64,000 bases of DNA. Source: GCA-2732755 sp965228265. GTDB lineage: Bacteria; Planctomycetota; Phycisphaerae; Phycisphaerales; UBA1924. A program made the position numbers and the translations under genes. The notes beneath the pieces were generated by a model. It saw only the letters and a list, made by a program, of their open reading frames with translations. It was not told the origin of the DNA and made no database searches. Within the stretch, counting starts at the first letter, position 1, and each line of letters opens with the position of its first letter. This document shows positions 24,237 to 32,626 of the stretch, piece after piece. The stretch spans positions 992,001 through 1,056,000 of the forward strand of contig OZ245804.1 of the NCBI GenBank assembly GCA_965228265.1, written 5' to 3'.

Positions 24237-27200
24237 ATGGCCGATCACGCAACGAATCAATCTAGCGACGCCCCCGAGTTCCGGTATACAGCCAAGCTCG
24301 CGGGCCACCTCGAACGCAAATGGCAGGGCTACTGGGAGGAGCGTGGCACCTACCGCGTGCCCAACCCGGGCGAGCCGGGCTTCGACGCATCGAGGCCCAA
24401 GTTCTACGCGCTGGACATGTTCCCCTACCCCTCCGGCGCGGGCCTGCACGTCGGGCACCCCGAGGGGTACACCGCGACCGACATCATCAGCCGATACAAA
24501 CGCATGCAGGGCTTCAACGTCTTGCACCCGATGGGTTTCGACGCCTTCGGCCTGCCCGCCGAGCAGCACGCCATCAACACGGGCGAGCACCCGGCCTCGT
24601 TCACGCGCAAGACGATCGACAACTTCCGCCGACAGCTCAAGCGATTTGGCTTCAGCTACGACTGGGGCCGGGAGTTCGCCACGATCGACGAGGACTACTA
24701 CCGCTGGACGCAGTGGATCTTCGTGCAGATCTACAACAGCTGGTACGACGAGGAGATCGGCCGCTGCCGACCGATCAGCGAGCTGATCCAGCTCATGGAG
24801 GGCGGCACGGGGCGGGTCTCGATCGAGGGCCGACTCGTGCGCATCACCAAGGGCGAGAAGGCGACTGAAGCCCTCGGCGGGGAGCCCATGGGCGTCCGCC
24901 AGTGGCACGAGCTGAATGCCACCGAACAGCGCACGTTCATCGACAACCACCGCCTGGCCTACGTCGGCGAGCAGACCGTCAACTGGTGCCCGGCCCTTGG
25001 CACAGTGCTGGCCAACGAGGAAGTCATCGACGGGCGATCCGAGCGAGGCGGGCACCCCGTTCTGCGCAAGCCTTTGAAGCAGTGGCTCTTCCGCATCACG
25101 GCGCTGGCGGATCGGCTGCTCACCGGGCTCGACGAGCTCGACTGGCCCGAGAGCACCAAGACCCAGCAGCGAGAGTGGATTGGACGCTCCGAGGGCGCCG
25201 AGGTCGATTTCGAGCTGGACCTTGATCTCAACAACCCCGACACGGACACCGAGTTCACCCCCGCGATCCGGGTCTTTACGACCAGGCCCGACACGATTTT
25301 CGGGGCGACGTATATGGTGGTCGCGCCCGAGCACGACGCCGTGTCTGCGGTCCTGAAGGCCCCGCGGAAGGAAACGCCCGTCGACGAGCTGGCGGCTTAT
25401 GTCGAGGCGGCCCGAAACCGCTCCGACAAGGACCGCATGGAGAACAAGGACAAGACCGGGTGCTTCACCGGGCTCTACGCGATCAACCCCGCCACCAGCG
25501 AGCGCATCCCCGTCTGGACGAGCGATTACGTGCTGGCGACCTACGGCTTCGGCGCGATCATGGCGGTCCCCGCCCACGACAAGCGCGACTACGAGTTCGC
25601 CAAGAAGTTCGACCTGCCCATCCGCGACGTCGTCTATCCGCGCACCATCCTGGCGATGAGCTACTTCGTGCAGAACGCCAACGAGGAGGAACGCACGACC
25701 GACCGCTGGAAGCACGTGCTGGCCGACTTCCTCGGCTTGGTCACGACCTCGAGCCTCCCGCCCGATGTCTACCCCGAGGTGCTCGAGGCGATCCGCACAC
25801 GCCGCGAGCACGACACGGGCCCGGTCTTCGGCGAGAACGCGCGGGGCACGATCCGTCAGGAATACGAATCGTCGCTCGAAGACCTGGGCGTGGACAACTT
25901 CACCGAGCTCGAGGCGATCTTCCGCGAAGGGCGATATTTCGCGCACACCGGTGCGTCGTACGCGGGCGCGGGCTTGGCCACCAATTCCACCAACGACGAG
26001 GTCTCGCTGGACAGCCTCGACCAGGAGGGCGCCAAAGCCGCGGCGATCGAGTGGTTCGAGCGAACGGGCATCGGCCACAAGAAGGTGAATTTCCGCCTGC
26101 GTGACTGGCTCTTTAGCCGTCAGCGGTACTGGGGCGAGCCCTTCCCGATCGTCTTCGACGAGGCGGGGCATCACTACGCCGTCGCCGAGGAGCACCTGCC
26201 GGTGCTGCTGCCCGAGCTGACGGACTACCACCCCGAGGAGAGCGAGGACCCGCAGCCGTTGCTCGGCAAGGCAACGGACTGGGTGCACACGACCGCGGCC
26301 GCCGCGGGTGTTGATGATCTCGACCCGGGCACGCCCGTTATCCGCGAGACGAACACCATGCCCGGCTGGGCCGGCTCGTGCTGGTACCACATCCGCTACC
26401 TCGATCCGAAGAACAATGCCGCATTCGTCAGCGAAGAAGCCGACGCGTACTGGCTTGGCGAGGACGGCGTGGACCTGTACATCGGCGGCGCCGAGCACGC
26501 GGTGTTGCACCTGCTCTATGCGCGGTTCTGGCACATGATCCTGCACGACCTGGGGCACCTGAAGAGCCCCGAGCCTTACCGCAAGCTCTTCCACCAGGGC
26601 ATGATCACGAGCCACGCCTTCATGCGCACCGACAAGAGCCTCGTCGGCGTCGATTGTGTCGAGGAGAAGGGCGGCCGATTCTTCGAGGCGCGCACGGGCG
26701 ACGAGGTCATGCGCACCATCGCCAAGATGTCCAAGTCGCTGCGCAACGTCATCAACCCGGACGACATCATCGAGGAGTTCGGGGCGGACACGTTCCGTCT
26801 CTACGAGATGTACATGGGGCCCCTGGAGGCGAGCAAGCCCTGGAACACCGACGACACGGTCGGGCTCTTCCGGTTCCTCCAGCGCACCTGGCGTCTGTGC
26901 GTCGACGAGAACACCGGCAGCCCCGTTTTCGCCGAGACCGCCGACGCGGGCGTCGAGAAGCAGCTCCACCGCACGATCGCCAAGGTGGGCGAGGACGTCG
27001 AACGTCTTGCGTTCAACACAGCCATCGCCTCGATGATCGAGTTCGTCAACGCGGCCCTCAAGACGGGCGTGACGCGGGACCAGATGGACCGCTTCGTCCG
27101 GGTGCTCGCGCCGTTTGCGCCGCACTTTGCCGAGGAACTCTGGCACAAGCTGGGTCACGAGGACTCGGTCGCGCTGGCGGCCTGGCCCGGCTACGAGGAA

Positions 27201-27407
27201 TCGATGCTCGTCGATGACGAGGTCGAGATCGCGGTGCAGATCCTGGGCAAGGTCAAGGCCCGTCTGAGCGTGCCCGCCGGCGCCAGCCAGGACGAACTCA
27301 AGGAACTGGCGCTCAATGACGAGACCATCGCCCAGCAGATCGCCGGCAAAGACGTGCGCAAGGTGATTGTTGTGCCCGGTCGACTGGTCAACATCGTGAC
27401 GGGCTGA
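24237..27407 (+). CDS. leuS: Leucyl-tRNA synthetase, enlarged
   Basis: LeuS charges tRNA-Leu and edits mischarged tRNA. The class I signatures are present: HVGH near residue 82, KMSKSLRNV near 831 and YIGGAEHAVLHLLY near 750. Editing-domain segments TTRPDTIFGATYMVVAPEHD near 350 and AVPAHDKRDYEF near 442 are intact. At 1056 residues it is about 200 longer than the E. coli enzyme. Two insertions stand out: about 60 residues near 175-235 (before NWCPALGTVLANEEV) and about 95 residues near 463-580 (between the editing domain and FRLRDWLFSRQRYWG). The start is the ATG at 24237; a TTG three codons upstream is less likely. Confidence 0.95.
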   Translation: MADHATNQSSDAPEFRYTAKLAGHLERKWQGYWEERGTYRVPNPGEPGFDASRPKFYALDMFPYPSGAGLHVGHPEGYTATDIISRYKRMQGFNVLHPMGFDAFGLPAEQHAINTGEHPASFTRKTIDNFRRQLKRFGFSYDWGREFATIDEDYYRWTQWIFVQIYNSWYDEEIGRCRPISELIQLMEGGTGRVSIEGRLVRITKGEKATEALGGEPMGVRQWHELNATEQRTFIDNHRLAYVGEQTVNWCPALGTVLANEEVIDGRSERGGHPVLRKPLKQWLFRITALADRLLTGLDELDWPESTKTQQREWIGRSEGAEVDFELDLDLNNPDTDTEFTPAIRVFTTRPDTIFGATYMVVAPEHDAVSAVLKAPRKETPVDELAAYVEAARNRSDKDRMENKDKTGCFTGLYAINPATSERIPVWTSDYVLATYGFGAIMAVPAHDKRDYEFAKKFDLPIRDVVYPRTILAMSYFVQNANEEERTTDRWKHVLADFLGLVTTSSLPPDVYPEVLEAIRTRREHDTGPVFGENARGTIRQEYESSLEDLGVDNFTELEAIFREGRYFAHTGASYAGAGLATNSTNDEVSLDSLDQEGAKAAAIEWFERTGIGHKKVNFRLRDWLFSRQRYWGEPFPIVFDEAGHHYAVAEEHLPVLLPELTDYHPEESEDPQPLLGKATDWVHTTAAAAGVDDLDPGTPVIRETNTMPGWAGSCWYHIRYLDPKNNAAFVSEEADAYWLGEDGVDLYIGGAEHAVLHLLYARFWHMILHDLGHLKSPEPYRKLFHQGMITSHAFMRTDKSLVGVDCVEEKGGRFFEARTGDEVMRTIAKMSKSLRNVINPDDIIEEFGADTFRLYEMYMGPLEASKPWNTDDTVGLFRFLQRTWRLCVDENTGSPVFAETADAGVEKQLHRTIAKVGEDVERLAFNTAIASMIEFVNAALKTGVTRDQMDRFVRVLAPFAPHFAEELWHKLGHEDSVALAAWPGYEESMLVDDEVEIAVQILGKVKARLSVPAGASQDELKELALNDETIAQQIAGKDVRKVIVVPGRLVNIVTG

Positions 27408-27427
27408 TTTGTTTGCTGCAGTGGATC

Positions 27428-27522
27428 TTGGTGGGGGCGGCGTCTCGCCGCCCGTTGGTTTGGTCTCAGTTGGCACTTAGCACAGTGTCAGAAGATGGGC
27501 GGCGGGACGCCGCCCCCACCAA
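27428..27522. repeat. Palindromic element with 26-bp inverted ends
   Basis: The arms 27428-27453 and 27497-27522 are complementary at 25 of 26 positions (the exception can form a G-U pair). The arms begin TTGGTGGGGGCGGCG and contain a smaller nested GGCGGCG/CGCCGCC symmetry. The 43-bp centre holds a small CACTTAGCACAGTG dyad. It lies between the convergent leuS and anti-sigma-like genes and could act as a bidirectional terminator. Only one copy is present here. Confidence 0.8.
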
Positions 27523-27550
27523 TTCAGTCCCCACCAAAGCTTCCACCATT

Positions 27551-28672
27551 TTACTTGATCGCTTCCACCACCACCGGCACGCTGATGCGTGAGCGCCACG
27601 AGGCGGGCTCGCCGGCCAGGCTGGCGATGTCGCCCGCGTTGGCGGGGGTCGTGACCGGATCGACCGAGCCGACCAGCTCGACCTGCATGCCCCGTTCGCT
27701 CTTGAGCTTGGCGATCAGCAGCGCAAAGGCCCGCTCGCTCGGCTCGACACGCAGCAGGTATGCGCCCTGCTTGTCGCGGGTGGTGCGCTGGGCGGTCGAT
27801 GAGTTGTCGTCCGCGCTTGCCATCACCGGTAGCTCGGCCTCGGGCAACGCCTGGGCCAGCGCGAGGGCCCGGTCTTCATCCACCGCGCCCTCGACGGCTG
27901 CGAAACGCGACAGCTCGCTATCGCCCGCGAGCAGCCGCCTCGTCTGGTCGATCGACGAAGGCCGAGCGCCCGAGAGCCGAACGATCAGCCGACCCTGACG
28001 CGCCAGTTCGAGCGCATCGCTCGCCGAAGCCACCACGATCGGGCGAGAGATCGGTCGGCTCAGCACCGTGGGCCGATCCGGCCGGGTTTGGGGCGATGCC
28101 TCAAGAGTTTCCGGCTCGTCTGTTTGGTCGTCTTGTGCGAGCCTGATCGGCGCGTCCTGTCCCTCGTGTGTTTCCGCGATGGTGCGCTCGGGTGTGGTCG
28201 GCTGGGTGAAGTCGAAGTCGATGCGGGGCAGCGCCACGCTCAGGACCAGCACCACGATCGCCGCGGCTGCGAGCGAGTACGTGATCCGCCTGGCCCGGCT
28301 CGGCACCCGGCGGGCGCGGCGGACCTTGACGGGCTTGTGCGTCGGCTTGCGCACATCGTTCGAGGATCGGCCCGTCCGCTCGATCGCGGCCAGGTCGTCC
28401 GGCTCGATCTTCTCGACCAGCTCCTGCTCGAGGACGGACTCGATCATGGCCTCTGTCTCGGCGAGCGTGACCGTGGGGGTCGAGGCCTGCATCAGCGCCT
28501 GACGGTCGGCGCGCAGCTGCCAGACCAGGTCCGCAAGGTGCGCATCGGTGCCCAGCGCCTCGATGATCGCAGCCGCGTCGACCGACGCGCCCTCGATGAA
28601 CGAGAGGATCGTCGATTCGTCGAGCCCCGCGTCGATCAGGGCGATGAAGATGTCACGGTTCGTGTCCGACAT
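27551..28672 (-). CDS. Probable membrane-bound anti-sigma factor
   Basis: A 373-residue single-pass protein encoded 11 bp after the ECF sigma gene, the usual arrangement for a sigma/anti-sigma pair. Residues 1-110 are a cytoplasmic helical domain with no Cys-His zinc motif, residues 112-130 are strongly basic, 131-149 form the membrane helix (TYSLAAAAIVVLVLSVALP) and the rest is an extracytoplasmic domain with a RPISRPIVVASASDALE region. I do not recognise the family, so the role rests on position and topology. Confidence 0.6.
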   Translation of the reverse strand: MSDTNRDIFIALIDAGLDESTILSFIEGASVDAAAIIEALGTDAHLADLVWQLRADRQALMQASTPTVTLAETEAMIESVLEQELVEKIEPDDLAAIERTGRSSNDVRKPTHKPVKVRRARRVPSRARRITYSLAAAAIVVLVLSVALPRIDFDFTQPTTPERTIAETHEGQDAPIRLAQDDQTDEPETLEASPQTRPDRPTVLSRPISRPIVVASASDALELARQGRLIVRLSGARPSSIDQTRRLLAGDSELSRFAAVEGAVDEDRALALAQALPEAELPVMASADDNSSTAQRTTRDKQGAYLLRVEPSERAFALLIAKLKSERGMQVELVGSVDPVTTPANAGDIASLAGEPASWRSRISVPVVVEAIK

Positions 28673-28683
28673 GCCTGACTCGT

Positions 28684-29385
28684 TCAGCCCTTTGTGTCCT
28701 TCGCCTCGCTTGGCCCGAGCCTGGCGGCCCGGATGCTCTCGACCATCTGCCTCAGGGCCAGACGGGCCCTGAAAATCCTGCTCTTGACCGTACCGACCCG
28801 GACCTCCAGCAGCTCGGCGATCTGGGCGTAATCCAACCCCTGGGCGTCCCGGAGGAGCAGAACACTCCGTAGATCCGGGTCCAGATTCCCGAGGGCCTCC
28901 GTCACGAGCGCCCTCTGGTCCTCCTGTTGGACGCTCTTGCCCGGGATCGGTTCCCGCGACTGGGGCAAGAAATCTGCAAGTGTGGGCCTATTCGCTGAAG
29001 AACCGGGTCCGGACGCGTGTTTCAGCCCGGAATCGAGGGGGACCGCCTTGTTCCGGGACTCCTTGCGGATCCGTGAGAGGCAGCAATTCATCGTCACGCG
29101 GTAGATCCACGTTGAGACACGGGCCCTCTCGTCGAAGGTGTGCAGCCCGCGCATGACCTTGATGAGCGCGTCGTGGCAGGCGTCCTCGACCGGCGCTTTG
29201 GGGCCCAGCATCTGCCGACAGAGCGTGTGCATCATGGGCTGATAGCGGACGAGCAGCTCGCGCCAGGCCTCGCGGACCTCTTCCGGGGTCTTGGCGTCCC
29301 GGATCGCCGCGACGAGCTGTTCATCGCTCGGTCGGTCGGCACCCTCCTGGAGCCTGCCGTTGGGATGATCCGTTCCCTCGCTCAC
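28684..29385 (-). CDS. ECF-type RNA polymerase sigma factor
   Basis: A 233-residue sigma-70 family protein. Region 2 spans about 40-110 (DACHDALIKVMRGLHTF, then STWIYRVTMNCCLSRIRK) and region 4 about 165-220 (GLDYAQIAELLEVRVGTVKS followed by RIFRARLALRQM). The linker of about 50 residues is longer than in most ECF factors. It lacks regions 1 and 3. It heads an operon with the probable anti-sigma factor. The start is GTG, 6 nt after a TACCAT box, so its message also looks leaderless. Confidence 0.92.
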   Translation of the reverse strand: MSEGTDHPNGRLQEGADRPSDEQLVAAIRDAKTPEEVREAWRELLVRYQPMMHTLCRQMLGPKAPVEDACHDALIKVMRGLHTFDERARVSTWIYRVTMNCCLSRIRKESRNKAVPLDSGLKHASGPGSSANRPTLADFLPQSREPIPGKSVQQEDQRALVTEALGNLDPDLRSVLLLRDAQGLDYAQIAELLEVRVGTVKSRIFRARLALRQMVESIRAARLGPSEAKDTKG

Positions 29386-29391
29386 GTTCTG

Positions 29392-29397
29392 ATGGTA
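29392..29397 (-). promoter_or_regulatory. Putative -10 box (TACCAT) of the ECF sigma gene
   Basis: Spacer of 6 nt to the GTG start. Confidence 0.5.
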
Positions 29398-29415
29398 CCA
29401 CCTCGCACGGGTGTG

Positions 29416-29886
29416 CTAGCTTCCGACGACGATCGTGGGCTCATGCGAGACGTCACATCTGAGCGATCGTGCGATGAAGCACATCTGGCCGGCCTTGGCG
29501 TGCAGGCGCGTGGCCTGCTCCGGGTCGCTGCCCGCCCGGATCGTGACGCGGGGCCTGAGCGTGATGCCCGCCAGCGCGCCCGAGCCGGAGGCATCCAGGG
29601 CCAGCTCGCCCGAGGCGGCGTCCTCGTACGACTCGACGACGATGCCCGCCTTGGCGCACAGGTGCAGGTACCAGAGCATGTGGCACGCGCTGGCCGAGGC
29701 GATGAGCAGTTCTTCGGGGTTGTATCGCGTCGCGTCGCCCTGATACGCGGGAGCCGCGGACCCGGGCAGCGAGGGCTTGCCGATCGCCCGGATCTCGTGC
29801 GAGCGTTCGTAGCTGGTGTACGAGGATGTTCCCGAGCCGGTGTTGCCAGTCCAGACCGTCTTGATTTCGAACCGCTCGTCGCTCAT
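29416..29886 (-). CDS. OsmC/Ohr-family peroxiredoxin-like protein
   Basis: A 156-residue OsmC-fold protein, a family of thiol peroxidases acting on organic hydroperoxides. The two redox cysteines are visible in ASACHMLWYLHL near residue 68 and KAGQMCFIARSL near 135, and the N-terminal strand region TVWTGNTGSG fits the YhfA/OsmC subgroup. Cytoplasmic. A TACACT box lies 8 nt before its ATG, although it also follows the paralogue gene at 29911 by only 24 bp and could be co-transcribed with it. Confidence 0.88.
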   Translation of the reverse strand: MSDERFEIKTVWTGNTGSGTSSYTSYERSHEIRAIGKPSLPGSAAPAYQGDATRYNPEELLIASASACHMLWYLHLCAKAGIVVESYEDAASGELALDASGSGALAGITLRPRVTIRAGSDPEQATRLHAKAGQMCFIARSLRCDVSHEPTIVVGS

Positions 29887-29894
29887 CTGGCGCG

Positions 29895-29900
29895 AGTGTA
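29895..29900 (-). promoter_or_regulatory. Putative -10 box (TACACT) of the osmC-like gene
   Basis: Spacer of 8 nt to the ATG. Confidence 0.45.
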
Positions 29901-29910
29901 TCCGTTCGGT

Positions 29911-30681
29911 TCAGTTCTTCGGCGGATCGAAGGCGTCCTTGTCGAACTTCACGCCCAGCTCGATCGAGTCGAACCGGATCACCTGCTTCATGCCCATCGC
30001 GCTGATTTCGAGCGCAAAGGGGCGTTTGACGCCCTTGACCCTGCGGTAGTCGCTGTAGGTCGTCTCGCTCGAGAACGTGTCCGAGCCGGGCGCGGTGCGG
30101 GTGGAGACTTTGCGGTGCAGTCCCGATTCGACCTCGAATAGGCCGACCTGGTGGTCGCCCCAGCGGGTGACGAGTTCGAGTTGGTAGCACTCGACGCCGT
30201 CGAACTCGACTTTGCCGACGGTTTTGGCCTCGGTGTACGTTTTGCGGGGCTCGACGGGGGCGTAGTAGTTGGCCTCGTTGATGAGCCGGTCGGCTTCGTC
30301 GCCCTCGAGGATTTCGGTTGGCATGCCCAGCTGCGAGCGCCAGGCGACCTCGCCGTTGGTGCCCTGGATGATCGAGCCGAGGCCTTCGAGCTCGATGGTG
30401 ACCATCGTTTTGGTGGAGGCCTGGCGTCTCAGGACGACCGTGCCGCTGGCGCCGAGCGCCGGGATCTCGATCGTGCCCGCCAGTTCCTCGGACTTGTACT
30501 TGCGGTACGCCTTCTCGCCGCCCAGAGCGTCGACGTAGTCCTCGAGAACCTTGAACCCATCGGGCAGGTTGGTCGAGGGCTGGTTGACGGCGGGCGCGCC
30601 CGGTGCGGTCTGGCCCGGATTCGGGGCCATAGCGAGCGTGCCCAAAAGGATGAGCGGAAGCAGTGCGGTCGGCGTGCGCAT
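29911..30681 (-). CDS. Secreted LolA-like paralogue, copy 3 of a tandem array
   Basis: A 256-residue exported protein, signal peptide about 1-24 (MRTPTALLPLILLGTLAMAP). The mature part starts LPDGFKVLEDYVDALGG and shares with its two neighbours blocks such as IIQGTNGEVAW, YAPVEPRKTYTEAKTVG, HQVGLFEVESGLHRK and a C-terminal FDPPKN. The beta-rich pattern recalls outer-membrane lipoprotein-sorting (LolA/DUF4292-like) proteins, which I infer only from style. GAGGAG precedes the ATG. It is the most downstream of three paralogues. Confidence 0.65.
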   Translation of the reverse strand: MRTPTALLPLILLGTLAMAPNPGQTAPGAPAVNQPSTNLPDGFKVLEDYVDALGGEKAYRKYKSEELAGTIEIPALGASGTVVLRRQASTKTMVTIELEGLGSIIQGTNGEVAWRSQLGMPTEILEGDEADRLINEANYYAPVEPRKTYTEAKTVGKVEFDGVECYQLELVTRWGDHQVGLFEVESGLHRKVSTRTAPGSDTFSSETTYSDYRRVKGVKRPFALEISAMGMKQVIRFDSIELGVKFDKDAFDPPKN

Positions 30682-30749
30682 GGTGATGGCTCCTCGGTGT
30701 GACTCCATGCTTGGACGCGCCAAACGCCCGATGGTTCCCAGCCCATGAC

Positions 30750-30773
30750 AAAACACCCCGTGTTGGGGCGTTC
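30750..30773 (-). terminator. Terminator after paralogue copy 2
   Basis: On the minus strand ACGCCCC/GGGGTGT (one G-U pair, loop AACAC) is followed by TTTTGTC. It separates paralogue copies 2 and 3. Confidence 0.65.
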
Positions 30774-30800
30774 TGAGTCAATCGATGTGTGACGGATACT

Positions 30801-31589
30801 TCAGAGCTCGCCGGGCGGGTCGAAGAGGCCTTCCTCGAACTCGGGGTCGAGCTCGACGGTGTGGAAGGTCATGACCTGCTGCATCTGGCCGTTGTTGAGC
30901 TCGAGTCGGCGGGCGTGCTTGATGCCCTGGGTTTCCTGATAATCGCTGAAGGCGGTCTCGTTGGTGTAGGTGTCGCTCTCGGCGCTGGCCCGGACGGACA
31001 TCTTGCGGAGCAGGCCGGTCTCGACCTCGTAGAGCCCGACCTGGTGGCTGCCCCAGCTCGTGGTGAGGTTCACCTTGTAGCACCGGGTGCCCTCGTGCTC
31101 GACGATCGCGACGGCTTTGGCCTCGGTGTAGGTCTTGTGAGGCTCGATGCTGGCGTAGAACTGCGCCTGGTTCTTGAGTTCCTCGGCCTGTCCGCCCTCG
31201 AGCACCTGCATGCGCTGGCCCGGCTGGGCCGCCCAGACGAGCTTGCCGTCGGTCCCCTGAACGACCTGCCCCATCCCGGGCAGATCGACGACGATGAGCG
31301 TCGAGCTCGGGGCCTTGGAGCTGATCGTGATCTCGCCCGTCAGGTTCATCGCGGGGATGCTGAACTCCCCGGACATGCGCGAGGCCTTGAACGCCTTGTT
31401 CTTTTCCTCGCCCCCGACAGCCTGGACATGCTTCTCGAGGATCGCAAACCCGTCGGGCAGCTTGGCGCCGGCGTCGGGCTGGGTTGTCTTGGCGGGCTGT
31501 GCCGGCTCGGTCGGGGCGCTGGTCTCCTGGGCGAGAGCCGGGCACGCGGCGAGTGTGCAGGCGAGTGTGAGTGCAGCGGTTGTGCGCAT
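30801..31589 (-). CDS. Secreted LolA-like paralogue, copy 2 of a tandem array
   Basis: A 262-residue exported protein; signal peptide about 1-20 ending ALAQ, then a Pro/Thr/Ala-rich linker. The mature domain has LPDGFAILEKHVQAVGGEE, VVQGTDGKLVWAAQPGQ, YASIEPHKTYTEAKAVA, HQVGLYEVETGLLRKMS, FSDYQETQGIKHA and the C-terminal LFDPPGEL. Its own terminator and separate Shine-Dalgarno (AAGGAGAT before the ATG) suggest a monocistronic unit. Function unknown; see the neighbours for the shared pattern. Confidence 0.65.
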   Translation of the reverse strand: MRTTAALTLACTLAACPALAQETSAPTEPAQPAKTTQPDAGAKLPDGFAILEKHVQAVGGEEKNKAFKASRMSGEFSIPAMNLTGEITISSKAPSSTLIVVDLPGMGQVVQGTDGKLVWAAQPGQRMQVLEGGQAEELKNQAQFYASIEPHKTYTEAKAVAIVEHEGTRCYKVNLTTSWGSHQVGLYEVETGLLRKMSVRASAESDTYTNETAFSDYQETQGIKHARRLELNNGQMQQVMTFHTVELDPEFEEGLFDPPGEL

Positions 31590-31677
31590 ATGGGATCTCC
31601 TTCGAATCGTTGTGTGAAACGCGAGAACCCCGCGCGTGTTGGTATGGATGCGATGGTGACGGGTTTCGGGAAGCAAG

Positions 31678-31704
31678 AAAAAATGCCCCGATTCCTCGGG
31701 GCAT
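31678..31704 (-). terminator. Rho-independent terminator after paralogue copy 1
   Basis: On the minus strand a perfect 9-bp stem ATGCCCCGA/TCGGGGCAT with a 4-nt loop is followed by six T. Confidence 0.85.
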
Positions 31705-31728
31705 GTGAATGCGTACGCGGTCAGCGGC

Positions 31729-32508
31729 TCAGAGCGAGCCGGGCGCTTCGAAGTCGCTCTCGTCGAATTCCGGGTCGATGACGATTTTCTCGAAGGTGAT
31801 CGTCTGCCCGAACTGGCCCGAGAGGATCTCGAGCTGGAAGGGCATTTTCACCTCGCCGTGAATCGCGCGGTAGTCGTTGAACTCGGTCTCCGAGGAGAAC
31901 GTTGTGGACTCAGCGGTTTCCTTGAACGACTGCTTGCGCAGCAGGCCCGACTCGACCTCGTAGAGCGCCTCGGAGTGGTTGCCCCGGCTGTCGACGAGCT
32001 TGAGCTTGTAGACCTTGACGTCGTCGTGCGTGAAGACGCCGACGTTCTCGGCGGAGGTGTATTCCTCGCGCGGCTTGACGCGTGCGTAGAAATCGGCGTC
32101 CTCGATCTGATCCTCGGCGGCCTCGCCTTCGAGCATGGTGGGGGGCGTGCCGGGCATCTGCGTGGTCCACGCCACCTTGCCGTCGGTCCCCTGATCGATC
32201 GCGCCCATGCCCTCAACGTTGATTGCCATGACACGCTTGTTGGGGGCAGCCATCTTGATGTCGATCGAGCCGCCAAGGCCCATCGCGGGCATCGCGAAGG
32301 TGCCGATCATCTGGATGCCCTTGATCTCCATGTTGGCCTTCTGGCCCCCGATGGCCTCGACGTGCTTCTCGAGCACAGCGAACCCGTCGGGGAGATCGGC
32401 GCTGGCGTGCGCGGCGGTGGTCTTCTTCTCCTCGTCCTGAGCGGCCGAGTGCCCCGAGAGCAGGGCCGCGGCGACGGCGAGGGTGAGCTTGAGCTTGCGG
32501 TTGGACAT
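31729..32508 (-). CDS. Secreted LolA-like paralogue, copy 1 of a tandem array
   Basis: A 259-residue exported protein; signal peptide about 1-23 (KLTLAVAAALLSGHSAAQ). The mature part begins LPDGFAVLEKHVEAIGGQK and continues IDQGTDGKVAWTTQMPG, YARVKPREEYTSAENVG, SEALYEVESGLLRKQS, FNDYRAIHGEVKMPF and ends DFEAPGSL. An AGGAGGAG sequence precedes the ATG by about 9 nt; an upstream in-frame extension into the purB promoter region is rejected. It is divergent from purB. Confidence 0.65.
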   Translation of the reverse strand: MSNRKLKLTLAVAAALLSGHSAAQDEEKKTTAAHASADLPDGFAVLEKHVEAIGGQKANMEIKGIQMIGTFAMPAMGLGGSIDIKMAAPNKRVMAINVEGMGAIDQGTDGKVAWTTQMPGTPPTMLEGEAAEDQIEDADFYARVKPREEYTSAENVGVFTHDDVKVYKLKLVDSRGNHSEALYEVESGLLRKQSFKETAESTTFSSETEFNDYRAIHGEVKMPFQLEILSGQFGQTITFEKIVIDPEFDESDFEAPGSL

Positions 32509-32615
32509 GATGTTCGGACTCCTCCTGAAAGTATGTGCAGCGGCACCCGTGTAGCGATTCCCGCTGGAAGGGTATTCCGAGGATGGGGACTCCAGTTTCA
32601 AGTGGCTGCAAGGGG

Positions 32616-32621
32616 GATAAT
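32616..32621 (+). promoter_or_regulatory. Possible -10 box (GATAAT) of purB
   Basis: It differs from TANNNT in its first two bases but lies 5 nt before ATG 32627, the same geometry as the other leaderless candidates. A GGGGG run (32612-32616) directly upstream could alternatively serve as a weak ribosome site. Confidence 0.3.
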
Positions 32622-32626
32622 GAGCC

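Noticed and set aside
24222..27476. A 1084-residue minus-strand open frame opposite leuS
   Set aside because: The plus strand encodes an intact LeuS with all catalytic motifs; the shadow has no recognisable sequence.
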